Source: Pseudomonas mosselii (lineage in GTDB: Bacteria; Pseudomonadota; Gammaproteobacteria; Pseudomonadales; Pseudomonadaceae). From it: a stretch of 64,000 nt of DNA. Where the stretch lies: positions 4,185,501 through 4,249,500 of the forward strand of contig NZ_CP081966.1 in the NCBI RefSeq assembly GCF_019823065.1, read 5' to 3'. Below the pieces are notes generated by a model. That model was not told where the DNA came from. It was given only the letters and a program-made list of their open reading frames with translations, and made no database searches. A program made the translations under genes and the position numbers. Positions within the stretch are counted from its first letter, which is position 1; each line of letters begins with the position of its first letter. This document shows positions 27,890 through 36,736 of the stretch, piece after piece.

Positions 27890-29101
27890 ATGAATACGAG
27901 CTTCTGGAAATCCGGGCATGTGCCCACGCTGTTCGCCGCCTTCCTGTATTTCGACCTGAGCTTCATGGTCTGGTACCTGCTCGGCCCCCTGGCGGTGCAG
28001 ATCGCCGCCGACCTGCAGCTTAGCGCCCAGCAACGGGGGCTGATGGTGGCCACGCCGATCTTGGCCGGCGCGGTGCTGCGCTTTGCCATGGGGCTACTGG
28101 TCGATCGCCTGTCGCCCAAGACCGCCGGGCTGATCGGCCAGTTCATCGTGATCGTCGCCCTGGCCTGCGCCTGGCACCTGGGCGTTCACAGCTACGAGCA
28201 GGCGTTGCTGCTGGGCGTGTTCCTCGGCTTTGCCGGGGCCTCATTCGCCGTATCCCTGCCGCTGGCCTCGCAATGGTATCCGCCCCAGCACCAGGGCAAG
28301 GCCATGGGCATCGCCGGCGCCGGCAACTCCGGCACGGTGTTCGCCGCGCTGCTGGCCCCGGCGCTGGCGGCGGGCTTCGGCTGGAACAATGTGTTCGGCT
28401 TCGCCCTGCTGCCCTTGCTGCTGACCCTCGTCCTGTTCGCCCTGCTGGCGCGCAATGCACCGCAACGTCCAAGGCCCAAGGCAATGGCCGACTACCTCAA
28501 GGCATTGGGTGATCGCGACAGCTGGTGGTTCATGTTCTTCTACAGCGTGACCTTCGGCGGCTTCATCGGCCTGGCCAGCACCCTGCCCGGCTACTTCAGC
28601 GACCAGTACGGCCTGAGCCCAGTGACCGCGGGCTACTACACCGCCGCTTGCGTGTTCGCCGGCAGCCTGATGCGCCCCCTCGGCGGTGCCCTGGCCGACC
28701 GCTTCGGCGGAATTCGCACCCTGCTGGCAATGTACGGCGTGGCCACCGTGTGTATCGCCGCAGTGGGCTTCAACCTGCCCAGCGCTGCGGCGGCCCTGGC
28801 CCTGTTCGTCAGTACCATGCTCGGGCTGGGCGCCGCCAACGGCGCGGTGTTCCAACTGGTACCACAGCGCTTCCGTCAGGAGATCGGCGTAATGACCGGG
28901 CTGATCGGCATGGCTGGCGGCATCGGCGGTTTCCTGCTTGCCGCAGGCCTGGGCACCATCAAGCAGCATACCGGCGACTACCAGCTCGGCCTGTGGCTGT
29001 TCGCCAGCCTCGGCCTGCTGGCCTGGGTCGGCCTGCATGGTGTCAAGCAACGCTGGCGCACCACCTGGGGCTCGGCGGCGATCACCGCCGCGCGGGTCTG
29101 A
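27890..29101 (+). CDS. nasA: NasA-type nitrate/nitrite transporter, MFS NNP family
   Basis: A 403-residue inner-membrane transporter with twelve predicted helices. The nitrate/nitrite porter signatures are visible: GNSGTVFAALLAPALAAGFG and, in the second half, GLIGMAGGIGGFLLAAGLG. An Arg in helix 2 (GAVLRFAMGLL) and one in helix 8 (GSLMRPLGGALADRFGG) match the paired substrate-binding arginines of NarK/NasA. ATG 27890 follows GAGGTGTTCG. Expression should be controlled by the attenuator in the preceding 150 bp and by NasS/NasT. The phosphatase/kinase gene starts nine bases after its stop. No nitrate or nitrite reductase gene lies in the window. Confidence 0.93.
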   Translation: MNTSFWKSGHVPTLFAAFLYFDLSFMVWYLLGPLAVQIAADLQLSAQQRGLMVATPILAGAVLRFAMGLLVDRLSPKTAGLIGQFIVIVALACAWHLGVHSYEQALLLGVFLGFAGASFAVSLPLASQWYPPQHQGKAMGIAGAGNSGTVFAALLAPALAAGFGWNNVFGFALLPLLLTLVLFALLARNAPQRPRPKAMADYLKALGDRDSWWFMFFYSVTFGGFIGLASTLPGYFSDQYGLSPVTAGYYTAACVFAGSLMRPLGGALADRFGGIRTLLAMYGVATVCIAAVGFNLPSAAAALALFVSTMLGLGAANGAVFQLVPQRFRQEIGVMTGLIGMAGGIGGFLLAAGLGTIKQHTGDYQLGLWLFASLGLLAWVGLHGVKQRWRTTWGSAAITAARV

Positions 29102-29110
29102 GGCCGCGCC

Positions 29111-30769
29111 ATGAGCCTGCAACTGAGCTTTGCCCAGGCCAGCGCCACCGGACCTCGCCCGGAAAACCAGGACGCCCTGCGCCTGGTGACCCCCGCGCCG
29201 GAGCTGGCCGCCAGCAAAGGTTACTTGTGCGCACTGGCCGACGGCGTCAGCCAGTGCGCCGATGGTGGCCTGGCGGCGCGCTCCAGCCTGCAGGCCCTGG
29301 CCTTGGACTACTACGCCACGCCCGCCACCTGGGCCGTGACGCAGGCGCTGGAGCGCCTGCTCACGGCGCAGAACCGCTGGTTGCGTGCCCAAGGCAATGG
29401 CCAGCCACTGCTGACCACCCTCAGCGCCCTGGTGCTGCGCGGGCGGCGATTCACCCTGGCCCATGTCGGCGATTGCCGGGTGTATCGCTGGCAAGCCGAC
29501 CAGCTGCACTGCCTGAGCCAAGACCATGTCTGGGACCAGCCTGGCATGCAGCACGTGCTCAAGCGCGCGCTGGGGCTGGACCAGCAACTGCTGGTGGACT
29601 ACCTGGAAGGCGACCTGTGCGAAGGCGAGTGCTTCGTGCTGCTCAGCGACGGCGTGTGGGCCAGCCTGGGCGATGCGCACATCCGCGCGATCCTGCGCGA
29701 ACAACCCGACCTGCAGATGGCCGCCGAAACCCTGGTTGCCAGTGCCCACCATTGCGGCAGCCAGGACAACGCCAGCGCCTTGCTGGTGCGAGTAGATCAG
29801 CTGGGCGCCAGCAATCTGGGCGACACGCTGGCGCAACTCCAGCACTGGCCGCTGCCAGGTGCGTTGCGTGACGGCCAGTCGATCGATGGCTGGCAAGTCG
29901 ACGGCCTGCTGGCCCAGAGTCGGCAATCGCTGCTGTACCGGGTCCGCGACCCGCACGACCAACCCTGGCTGCTCAAGACCCTGCCGCAGTCACGCGACCA
30001 GGAGCCCGGGGCCGCCCAGGCGCTGCTGCTGGAAGAGTGGTTCCTACGCCGTGTCGCCGGCCGTCACTTCCCTGAGGTGCACCCGGCCAGTCAACGCCAG
30101 CATCTGTACTACCTGATGCGCGATTACCCCGGCACGCCCCTCAGCGGACAGCCCCCGCTGCCGCTGGCGCAATGGCTGGAGGTCGCCCGCCAGCTGCTGC
30201 AAGCCGTCGGCGTGCTGCATCGGCGCAACCTGCTGCACCGCGACATCAAGCCGGAGAACCTGCACTACGGCAGCGATGGCCAGTTGCGCCTGCTGGACTT
30301 TGGGCTGGCGTACTGCCCTGGGCTTTGCGAAGACCCGCCCCATGCCTTGCCGGGCACACCCTCGTTTCTCGCCCCGGAAGCCTTCGACGGCCAGCCCCCC
30401 GCGCCGCGCCAGGACCTGTATGCAGTGGGCGTGACGCTTTACCACCTGCTCACCGGCCATTACCCCTACGGCGAGGTCGAGGCGTTCCAGCGGCCGCGTT
30501 TCGGTACGCCAGTGAACCCGGCGCGTTATCGGCCGGATCTACCGGAATGGTTGCAGCGTAACCTGTTGCAGGCGGTGGCCGCCGACCCCGCGCAGCGGTT
30601 CGAGACCGCAGAGCAGTGGTTGCTGTTGCTGGAGCGGGGAGATCGCCAGGAGCTGACCGAGCGGCCACGGCCGCTGCTGGAGCGCGAGCCGTTGAAGGTA
30701 TGGCGAACGATTGGGTTGGTGTCACTGCTGTTGAACATGGTGTTGTTGCTGGTGCTGCTCAAGCCCTGA
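29111..30769 (+). CDS. Fused PP2C phosphatase and Ser/Thr kinase with C-terminal anchor
   Basis: A 552-residue protein. N-terminal PP2C domain (about 1-235): RPENQDALRLV with Asp21, ALADGVSQCADGG with Asp44, HVGDCRVYRW, LLSDGVWASLGD, and SQDNASALLVRV, so all metal-binding aspartates are present. C-terminal eukaryotic-type kinase (about 260-520): Lys289 in LLKTLP, HRDIKPEN at 376-383 with catalytic Asp378, DFG at Asp396, and FLAPEAFDG. One membrane helix ends the protein (about 531-550). Both activities look intact, so it may add and remove phosphate. Its place behind nasA, nine bases downstream, ties it to nitrate assimilation, but the substrate is unknown. It ends at a terminator shared with oprF. 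Confidence 0.92.
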   Translation: MSLQLSFAQASATGPRPENQDALRLVTPAPELAASKGYLCALADGVSQCADGGLAARSSLQALALDYYATPATWAVTQALERLLTAQNRWLRAQGNGQPLLTTLSALVLRGRRFTLAHVGDCRVYRWQADQLHCLSQDHVWDQPGMQHVLKRALGLDQQLLVDYLEGDLCEGECFVLLSDGVWASLGDAHIRAILREQPDLQMAAETLVASAHHCGSQDNASALLVRVDQLGASNLGDTLAQLQHWPLPGALRDGQSIDGWQVDGLLAQSRQSLLYRVRDPHDQPWLLKTLPQSRDQEPGAAQALLLEEWFLRRVAGRHFPEVHPASQRQHLYYLMRDYPGTPLSGQPPLPLAQWLEVARQLLQAVGVLHRRNLLHRDIKPENLHYGSDGQLRLLDFGLAYCPGLCEDPPHALPGTPSFLAPEAFDGQPPAPRQDLYAVGVTLYHLLTGHYPYGEVEAFQRPRFGTPVNPARYRPDLPEWLQRNLLQAVAADPAQRFETAEQWLLLLERGDRQELTERPRPLLEREPLKVWRTIGLVSLLLNMVLLLVLLKP

Positions 30770-30797
30770 GCGCATTCGCGAGAAATCGCAGGCAAAG

Positions 30798-30824
30798 AAA
30801 AACCCGGCCAAGGCCGGGTTTTTC
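30798..30824. terminator. Bidirectional terminator between the kinase gene and oprF
   Basis: AAAAACCCGGCC, loop AA or wider, GGCCGGGTTTTT: a 12-bp perfect palindromic stem with A-rich and T-rich outer ends. It works as an intrinsic terminator on both strands for the convergent genes. Confidence 0.9.
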
Positions 30825-30841
30825 GTGAAGCGTCAAACCAA

Positions 30842-31882
30842 TTACTTGGCCTGGGCTTCTACCTGAGCTTCTACGCGACGGTTGACGGCGCGACCAGCTT
30901 CGGTGGCGTTGTCGGCGACCGGACGGGTCTCACCGTAGCCAACCGAGTCAACACGGCTCGATTCGATGCCGTACTGCTGGGTCAGGACTTGCTTGACAGC
31001 GTTGGCACGACGCTCGGACAGCTTCTGGTTGTAAGCGTCTGGGCCGACGGAGTCAGTGTGACCTTCCACGGTGGTGGTGGTCTGTGGGTACTGCTTCATG
31101 AAGTCAGCCAGGTTCTTGATGTCGCCGTAGCTGTTTGGCTTGACGACCGACTTGTCGAAGTCGAACTTGACGTCCAGTTCAACGCGAACGACTTCGGCAA
31201 CAGCCGGGCAGCCATCAGCGTCAACGGTAACGTTGGCTGGGGTGTCAGGGCACTTGTCGACGTTGTCGCAGACGCCATCGTTGTCGCTGTCGGAGCAGAC
31301 TTCGGCGACCGGAGCCGGCGCAGGAGCGGCTTTCTGGCCACCGCTACCACCGAAGTTCAGACCCAGACCGACGGTCGGGCCCCACTCGGTGTTGCCGTTG
31401 TCGATGTTGTACATGGCTTCGACGCCGGCACGGGCGAAGAACATGTCGGTGATGTACCACTTGGCGCCAGCGCCAACGTTGGCGAAGGTGGAGTGGTCAC
31501 GGCCGTTACGAGTGGCCTGGCCCAGGCTCTCGTGAGCGAAACCAGCGGAAACGTACGGACGCAGGGCGTCACCGACGGTACCGAAGTGGTAGGTGGCGTC
31601 CAGCTTGGTCTTGGAGCCTTTGATGTCTTTGTTGAAGACTTCGCCACGCGCGTTGTGGGTCTCGTTGTAGCCCAGGTCCAGGGAGACGTCGTCGGTCAGG
31701 AAGTAACCGAGGCGGACACCTGGGTTGGTGCCGTCGTTCTTGAAGTTACGTTCGCTGTCGTAGTACTGCTTGGTGACGTTGCCTTCGATTTCGACAGCGC
31801 CTTGGCCTTGAGCCAGAACGCCGAACGAAGTAGCGGCCACGAGCGAGCCAATGGCCAAGCCCAAGGTGTTTTTCAATTTCAT
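30842..31882 (-). CDS. oprF: Major outer-membrane porin OprF (OmpA family)
   Basis: A 346-residue structural porin. A signal peptide covers about 1-24 (MKLKNTLGLAIGSLVAATSF). An eight-stranded N-terminal barrel (about 25-180) is followed by an Ala/Pro hinge (KAAPAPAPVAEV). A calcium-binding-like loop with four cysteines follows (CSDSDNDGVCDNVDKCPDTP and DGCP). The C-terminal OmpA domain binds peptidoglycan (TTTTVEGHTDSVGPDAYNQK, LSERRANAVKQVL). GGGGAT lies upstream of ATG 31882. The ECF sigma gene sigX is 110 bp upstream on the same strand, the known arrangement in which SigX drives part of oprF transcription. Ends in a strong terminator. Confidence 0.97.
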   Translation of the reverse strand: MKLKNTLGLAIGSLVAATSFGVLAQGQGAVEIEGNVTKQYYDSERNFKNDGTNPGVRLGYFLTDDVSLDLGYNETHNARGEVFNKDIKGSKTKLDATYHFGTVGDALRPYVSAGFAHESLGQATRNGRDHSTFANVGAGAKWYITDMFFARAGVEAMYNIDNGNTEWGPTVGLGLNFGGSGGQKAAPAPAPVAEVCSDSDNDGVCDNVDKCPDTPANVTVDADGCPAVAEVVRVELDVKFDFDKSVVKPNSYGDIKNLADFMKQYPQTTTTVEGHTDSVGPDAYNQKLSERRANAVKQVLTQQYGIESSRVDSVGYGETRPVADNATEAGRAVNRRVEAQVEAQAK

Positions 31883-31993
31883 CCGTTAAATCCCCATCTG
31901 GTGATAGTTAAGCAGTCCCACCAAAATCCGGGGGGACAACTCGACGGCAAGTCTAGCAGAACTTGCCGATTGGTTAGAGGTATTTGCTGACAA

Positions 31994-32584
31994 CTAAGTT
32001 TCAGCCAGGCCTGCAAATTTCTCTCTAAGCTTGTCGAGCGCACGCTTGTAGCGCATCTTCGTGGCGCTCAGGCCCATGTGCATGATGTCCGCGATCTCCT
32101 GGAATTCCAGCTCTGCGACAAATCGCAGCACCAGGATTTCCCGGTCGATCGGGTTCACATGCACCAGCCATCTGTCCAGCCCGCCTTTTTCCTCCGGCTT
32201 CGGTGCCTTGTCCTCGGACGCCTCTTCGACAGGGTCCAGACTCAGGGCATCCATCAGCCGGCGCTTGCGACGCTCCTTGCGGTACTGGGTGATGCATTCG
32301 TTGTAGGTGATGCTGTAGAGCCAGGTCTTGAACTTGGACTTGCCCTCGAAGTTCTTCAACCCGTAGAGCACCTTGAGCATCACCTCCTGACAGACATCGT
32401 CGGCATCCCGATCGTTCCCCAGGTAGCGCGCGCAGACGTTGAACAGCGTGCGCTGGTAGCGGCGCATCAGCTCCTCGTAGGCGCGGGTGACGTGAAACAG
32501 CTCCTCATGCGATCGCGCCACCAACTCCTCGTCGGTGAGCTCGCGGGGGTCATAGCGCATGGGCGGCGAATGAACTTTATTCAA
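31994..32584 (-). CDS. sigX: ECF RNA polymerase sigma factor SigX
   Basis: A 196-residue extracytoplasmic-function sigma factor that responds to envelope and osmotic stress in pseudomonads. Region 2 contains RYQRTLFNVCARYLGNDRDA and KFKTWLYSITYNECITQYRK; region 4 contains LRFVAELEFQEIADIMHMGL and SATKMRYKRALDKLREKF. No anti-sigma gene is adjacent, as is usual for SigX. The frame starts at ATG 32584 (MNKVHSPPMRYDPRELTDEE); the second Met at residue 9 is possible. It lies between cmpX, 88 bp upstream on the same strand, and oprF downstream. Known targets in the genus include oprF and fatty-acid genes. Confidence 0.96.
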   Translation of the reverse strand: MNKVHSPPMRYDPRELTDEELVARSHEELFHVTRAYEELMRRYQRTLFNVCARYLGNDRDADDVCQEVMLKVLYGLKNFEGKSKFKTWLYSITYNECITQYRKERRKRRLMDALSLDPVEEASEDKAPKPEEKGGLDRWLVHVNPIDREILVLRFVAELEFQEIADIMHMGLSATKMRYKRALDKLREKFAGLAET

Positions 32585-32672
32585 AACGGATCTGGCCGAC
32601 AGTCAGGTCAATGTCGCCGCTCGGCCCCTGGGCCGATTTTTGCGGCGGCATACATTAACAGCTTTTGCGCGG

Positions 32673-33497
32673 TTAGCGGCTATTCACGCGCTGCTCGAGC
32701 AGCTCGCGATTAGACAGCGACACCAGTTCGCCCTCATCGGTCAGCAGGGTCGTCTTGACCGTGCCGATCTCCTCGATGTGGCCTTCGACCTCGCCAATGC
32801 GCACCTGCTGGCCGACCTGGTACAGCTCGCGCACATAGATGCCGGCCAGGATCTGCCCGGCGATTTCCCGGCTGCCCAGCCCCATCGCCAATGCAATTGC
32901 CAGACCAACGGTAATCAAGCCAATGACGATCACGTGGTTCAGCAGGTCGGTCTTGACCTCGAGCTGGCTGATGGCCACCGAGATGCTGATGATGATCACC
33001 AGGCCCTGGGCGATGCGCCCGACGCCGGCGGCGTATTCCAGGCCAATGCCCTCGGCGGCACCGCGCACCAGGCCGTTGACCAGTTGCGCCAGAAGCACGC
33101 CGGCCAGCAGCACCAGGGCCGCGCCAAACACCTTGGGCAGGTACAGGGCGAGCATGTCGAGGGTCGCCGAGACCCGCTCGAGCCCCAGGGATTCGGCGGC
33201 CGAGACCAGGAAGATCAGCAGCACGAACCAGTAGACGATCTTGCCGATCAGGGTCGAGATCGGCACCTGGATGCCGACCCGGGCGAGCATCTTGGTCAGC
33301 CCGGTGCCGCTCATCAGGCGATCCAGGCCGAACTTGGCCAGCACCTTGGACAGCAGGGTGTCGAGCAGCTTGGCCACGACGAAACCAAGCAGCACCACCA
33401 CCAGCGCGCCGAACAGGTTGGGGATGAAGTTCGCCACTTTGGTCCAAAGGGCAGTCATGGCGGTGACCAAGCTCTGGGTCCAGAGATCGAGTTCCAT
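32673..33497 (-). CDS. cmpX: CmpX, mechanosensitive-channel-like membrane protein
   Basis: A 274-residue inner-membrane protein of the MscS-related family with about five helices. The N-terminal half contains FIPNLFGALVVVLLGFVVAK and repeats of TxxLxKxLAxF type typical of the conserved TM helix motif. The C-terminal part has a small beta domain resembling the MscS pore-proximal domain (YQVGQQVRIGEVEGHIEEIG). In pseudomonads CmpX affects SigX activity and membrane homeostasis. ATG 33497 starts three bases after the crfX stop (TGA ending at 33500), so translation is coupled; the in-frame TTG at 33503 would overlap crfX. Part of the cmaX-crfX-cmpX-sigX-oprF locus. Confidence 0.9.
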   Translation of the reverse strand: MELDLWTQSLVTAMTALWTKVANFIPNLFGALVVVLLGFVVAKLLDTLLSKVLAKFGLDRLMSGTGLTKMLARVGIQVPISTLIGKIVYWFVLLIFLVSAAESLGLERVSATLDMLALYLPKVFGAALVLLAGVLLAQLVNGLVRGAAEGIGLEYAAGVGRIAQGLVIIISISVAISQLEVKTDLLNHVIVIGLITVGLAIALAMGLGSREIAGQILAGIYVRELYQVGQQVRIGEVEGHIEEIGTVKTTLLTDEGELVSLSNRELLEQRVNSR

Positions 33498-33499
33498 AT

Positions 33500-33763
33500 T
33501 CAATCGGCCTTATCTGCGTTGCTGCCGGCGGCAGGTTTGCGGGTAGAGTTGCGACGGACCGGCGCGACGTGCGCCGAACCATTGTTCACGGCGATCAGCA
33601 GCGCCTGGCTCCAGCGGCCAAGCAGGCTGAACAGATCACCCGCGCCGACCTGGCGGTTGGCGGTCTTGAGCACGCGACCCAGGCAGGCGGCGTCGTCGCG
33701 GTCCTGGCCGGACGGCGACGCCTTGAGCAGGTCGCGCAGGGATTCTTCAAACGGATCGTGCAT
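33500..33763 (-). CDS. crfX: CrfX, small unknown protein of the sigX locus
   Basis: An 87-residue soluble protein starting MHDPFEESLRDLLKAS and ending in a basic Arg/Lys/Ala-rich tail (APVRRNSTRKPAAGS). There is no recognised domain. The name follows the conserved gene between cmaX and cmpX in Pseudomonas, identified here by position and length. ATG 33763 has GAGGTG five bases upstream; an in-frame TTG at 33778 is unlikely. Its stop nearly touches the cmpX start, suggesting a joint regulatory or assembly role. Biochemical function is unknown. Confidence 0.8.
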   Translation of the reverse strand: MHDPFEESLRDLLKASPSGQDRDDAACLGRVLKTANRQVGAGDLFSLLGRWSQALLIAVNNGSAHVAPVRRNSTRKPAAGSNADKAD

Positions 33764-33870
33764 GGGCACCTCGCGCAATGTCAGTCAAAGACGAGGGCTG
33801 GTGACGACGGGTCACACCTGCCACTGGGACGAATGTTTCAAATTGCCTCCGCTGGCCACTACTCAGGGAC

Positions 33871-33960
33871 CGCTGCGCGCCCCATCGCGACACAAGGCCG
33901 CTCCCACAGGCAAACGCGATCCCTGTAGGAGCGGCCTTGTGTCGCGATGGGCTGCGCAGC
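33871..33960. repeat. Inverted REP pair (AAGGCCGCTCC type)
   Basis: CCCATCGCGACACAAGGCCG at 33881 and its inverted copy ending at 33951 are the cores; flanking CGCTGCGCGC and GCTGCGCAGCG extend the pairing. It separates crfX from cmaX. The core GCGACACAAGGCCGC is a third REP class in this window, also used in variant form at 63213-63339. Confidence 0.85.
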
Positions 33961-33973
33961 GGCCCCTTCGATG

Positions 33974-34969
33974 TCAAACCCACCGCAACCGCCGAAACAT
34001 CCACCACTGCCCTGCCGCCAGCCCCAGCACGACGATGCAGGCGAACAGGAAGCCGTAGGGGTTTTCCGCCCCCGGAATTCCGCCGACATTGATGCCAAGC
34101 AGCCCGGTAACGAAGCTCATGGGCAGGAATATGCAGGTGATGATGCCGAACCGGTACATGGTCCGGTTCATCCGCTCGCTGCGCCGCCGGTCCTCGCTTT
34201 CCAGCACCAGCGCGGCGCGCTCGCGGGCCAGCTCGAGCTCTTCGAGGTAGCGGATCAGGCTGTTGTTCAGCTCGTTCCAGTAGTCCCCATCGGCATCGGC
34301 GAACCAGCTGTATTTATTGCGCGACAGCTGGGCATAGATGTCGCGCTGGGGGGCTAGGAAACGCCGCAGGCCGGCGGCGCGGCGACGGATCTGCTGCAGG
34401 CTGCCCTGGGCCGGAGAATACCGTTCGTCGGATTCTGCCTTTTCTTCTTCCAGATCGACCGCTTCTGACAGGTCACTGACCAGCGCCTGGACCTTTTCGG
34501 TCAACAGCTCGCCCATCAGCAACAGCAGTTCGGAGGCAGTCTTCGGCCCCCTGCCCTCGTCCAGTTGCTGCAAGACCTCGTCACTCGCCCGCAGGGGCCG
34601 CAGACGCAGGGAAATGACCCGCCGCGCCTCGGCGAAGATACGCACCGAGACCATGTCCTCGGGCTCGGCGCCCGGGTTGAGGTTGACCCCACGCAGGAAC
34701 AGCAGCATCTGCTCGTCGGCCAGCGGCAGCAGGCGCGGGCGGGTGTTCTCCTCCAGCAGCAGCTCGCAGGCGAACTCGCTGAGGCCACTGTCGTGGAGCA
34801 ACCAGGTGCGGGTCTGCGGGTGACTGCGATCCCAGTGCAGCCACAGGCTTTCCTGGGGCTGCAATTGCAGGTCGTCCAGCTCGGTGCGGGCGATCGAGCG
34901 CGCGCCACCCTTGCCATCGAGCACCAGGGCATGCACCAGGCCCCACTGCGCGTTGTCTTCCTCGAACAT
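33974..34969 (-). CDS. cmaX: CmaX, CorA/ZntB-family metal transporter
   Basis: A 331-residue inner-membrane divalent-cation channel of the CorA superfamily. A large cytoplasmic N-terminal domain (about 1-260), with long charged helices, precedes two C-terminal membrane helices. The signature before helix 2 is GIN (SFVTGLLGINVGGIPG) instead of CorA's GMN, which favours the ZntB-like subgroup. ATG 34969 is chosen over the in-frame TTG at 34972 because GGAG lies five bases before it. It is the first gene of the cmaX-crfX-cmpX-sigX-oprF series and is separated from crfX by a REP pair. Whether it moves magnesium, zinc or another ion cannot be read from sequence. Confidence 0.9.
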   Translation of the reverse strand: MFEEDNAQWGLVHALVLDGKGGARSIARTELDDLQLQPQESLWLHWDRSHPQTRTWLLHDSGLSEFACELLLEENTRPRLLPLADEQMLLFLRGVNLNPGAEPEDMVSVRIFAEARRVISLRLRPLRASDEVLQQLDEGRGPKTASELLLLMGELLTEKVQALVSDLSEAVDLEEEKAESDERYSPAQGSLQQIRRRAAGLRRFLAPQRDIYAQLSRNKYSWFADADGDYWNELNNSLIRYLEELELARERAALVLESEDRRRSERMNRTMYRFGIITCIFLPMSFVTGLLGINVGGIPGAENPYGFLFACIVVLGLAAGQWWMFRRLRWV

Positions 34970-34994
34970 CAAAGCTCCATCGGTGTACGGCGCG

Positions 34995-35486
34995 TCACTC
35001 GGGCATCTTCAGCGGGCTTGGCGAGACCAGCACGCCGTTGTTGTCGGCATACACGTACTCGCCCGGGCGGAAGGTCACGCCGGCGAAGGTCACCGCGACA
35101 TTGAGGTCGCCGATGCCGCGCTTGTCGGTCTTCATCGGGTGACTGGCCAGGGCCTGGATGCCGACATCGGTCTGCGCCAGCACGTCCACGTCACGCACGC
35201 AGCCGTAGATCAGCAGGCCTTCCCAGCCATTCTTCGCGGCCTTCTCGGCGAGCATGTCGCCCAGCAGCGCGCGGCGCAGCGAGCCGCCGCCGTCGACCAC
35301 CAGGACCTTGCCCTTGCCGTCGAGTTCGACCTGCTCCTTCACCAGCGAGTTATCCTCGAAGCACTTGATGGTGACGATCTGGCCACCGAACGAGTCGTGG
35401 CCGCCGAAGTTGCTGAACATCGGTTCGAGCACCTGGACCAGGTCCGGGTAGGCGTCGCACAGGTCGGGCGTTACGTAATGCTGCAT
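34995..35486 (-). CDS. rraA: RraA, regulator of RNase E activity
   Basis: A 163-residue trimer-forming protein that binds RNase E and inhibits mRNA decay. Family features: [20 protein letters not shown] at the start, [20 protein letters not shown], the ring motif [19 protein letters not shown], and [20 protein letters not shown]. Related proteins are aldolases (HMG aldolase), but this length and the lack of an extended C-terminus fit RraA. AGGAG lies seven bases before ATG 35486. It sits 25 bp upstream of the cmaX start on the same strand, so it may be co-transcribed with cmaX. Confidence 0.92.
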   Translation of the reverse strand: MQHYVTPDLCDAYPDLVQVLEPMFSNFGGHDSFGGQIVTIKCFEDNSLVKEQVELDGKGKVLVVDGGGSLRRALLGDMLAEKAAKNGWEGLLIYGCVRDVDVLAQTDVGIQALASHPMKTDKRGIGDLNVAVTFAGVTFRPGEYVYADNNGVLVSPSPLKMPE

Positions 35487-35607
35487 GGGAAACTCCTGTC
35501 AGTCACAACGAAAGCGGATGTGGAGCAAGGCTACACCGCAGGAGGCCGGCAGTCATCCGGGACCGAGCAGTCAGTTCGCCTTTACCTGCGAAGATGCCGA
35601 CACGCAA

Positions 35608-36600
35608 TCAATTGGCGGGCACCGGCTCCATCACCACCGTCGAGGCATGCACCGGCACCCGCGGATCCCTCAACCAGCGCTCCACCAGCGGCCACACCTG
35701 GGTTTGCGCCGCCTTGCTGACCAGCATGTCGACATGTCCGAAGGCCTCGAAGCCCTCCTCGCGCCCCAGGCGCAGGAATTGCCTGGCGTCACCGCCGAAC
35801 TGCTCGAACAGCTTGCGACAGGCCCACACCGGGTCCTGGAAGTCGCCGGCCCCGGCCACCGCCAGTAGCGGCACCTCGACCTCGGCCAGGCCCGCCCACC
35901 AGTCCTTGTCCTTGTCGCCGAAGCGGCCGAACAGGCCATTCCAGCGCAGGCTCTCCAAGGCCAAGCCGATGGGTTCGTCCTCAGGGCCACGCTTGAGGCG
36001 CGAGCCCGAGATCTGCGCGAAGCGCTTGAGCAACACCCGCGCGCCCCACTCCACCGGCGGCACTTTCAGCGGCCAGTAGACCCGGCTGACCTGGGTGCCG
36101 AACAGCGCCGCACTGGCCACCAGCGCGGTATCCAGGCAACCGCTGCCCAGGGCCGCCGCCAGGGTGGTGCCACCCAACGAGTGGCCGACCCAGTGCGGCG
36201 CCTGCCCAGCCTGCTCGCGAACGAAAGCGCCAATCACCGGCAGGTCGTAGCGGGCATAGTCGGCCACGCGGTTCTGCCGCCAGTCGCGGTTGCGCGGCGA
36301 CAGGCCATGGCCGCGCATCTCCGGAATCCACACATCGAACCCGGCGCGGGCCAGGTAGGCGCCCAGGCCGATGCCCTTGGGCGAGTACCAGAAGCGCCGG
36401 TTGGAAAAACTGCCGTGCAGGAGGATGACCGGCACGCCCTGGGCGCGATCCTGGTCGGCCAGGCCCAGGCGGGTGACGGCCAGCTCGACGCTCGGGTCGG
36501 GGCTGTTGCCGGCCTTGATCCGATAGACATCTTCGCTGAGGTCGCCGCGGCGCTCGGCACTGAGCAACGCGACGGGGAATTGGGTGGAGCTGCTTTGCAT
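35608..36600 (-). CDS. Alpha/beta-fold hydrolase (lipase/esterase-like)
   Basis: A 330-residue hydrolase. The nucleophile elbow GHSLGGT has Ser141. The oxyanion region is near ILLHGSFSNRRFWYSPKGIG, and EMRGHGLSPRNRDWRQN follows the usual strand 4. The catalytic acid is probably in VPLLAVAGAGDFQDPVWACR and the His in EAFGHVDMLVSKAAQ near the C-terminus, so the triad looks complete. No signal peptide is obvious. ATG 36600 (MQSSSTQFPVALLSAERRGD) is preferred to a 28-residue extension that runs into a REP element. Substrate unknown. It is the downstream neighbour of ppsA but is separated from it by a REP pair. Confidence 0.88.
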   Translation of the reverse strand: MQSSSTQFPVALLSAERRGDLSEDVYRIKAGNSPDPSVELAVTRLGLADQDRAQGVPVILLHGSFSNRRFWYSPKGIGLGAYLARAGFDVWIPEMRGHGLSPRNRDWRQNRVADYARYDLPVIGAFVREQAGQAPHWVGHSLGGTTLAAALGSGCLDTALVASAALFGTQVSRVYWPLKVPPVEWGARVLLKRFAQISGSRLKRGPEDEPIGLALESLRWNGLFGRFGDKDKDWWAGLAEVEVPLLAVAGAGDFQDPVWACRKLFEQFGGDARQFLRLGREEGFEAFGHVDMLVSKAAQTQVWPLVERWLRDPRVPVHASTVVMEPVPAN

Positions 36601-36629
36601 GGGTTCACGAAAAAACAGGTGACTTGAAC

Positions 36630-36716
36630 GTGGGAGCGGGCTTGCCCCGCGATTGAGCCAGACCTGCAGACACTGCTGTCCCATCTGGCGCTATCGCGGG
36701 GCAAGCCCGCTCCCAC
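36630..36716. repeat. Inverted REP pair downstream of ppsA
   Basis: Perfect 24-bp arms: GTGGGAGCGGGCTTGCCCCG at 36630 (continuing CGAT) and its exact complement ending at 36716. The 39-bp spacer contains no gene. It lies 21 bp beyond the ppsA stop and about 30 bp before the hydrolase start. Confidence 0.9.
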
Positions 36717-36736
36717 AGTGTGTTGCCTTCAGCGCA

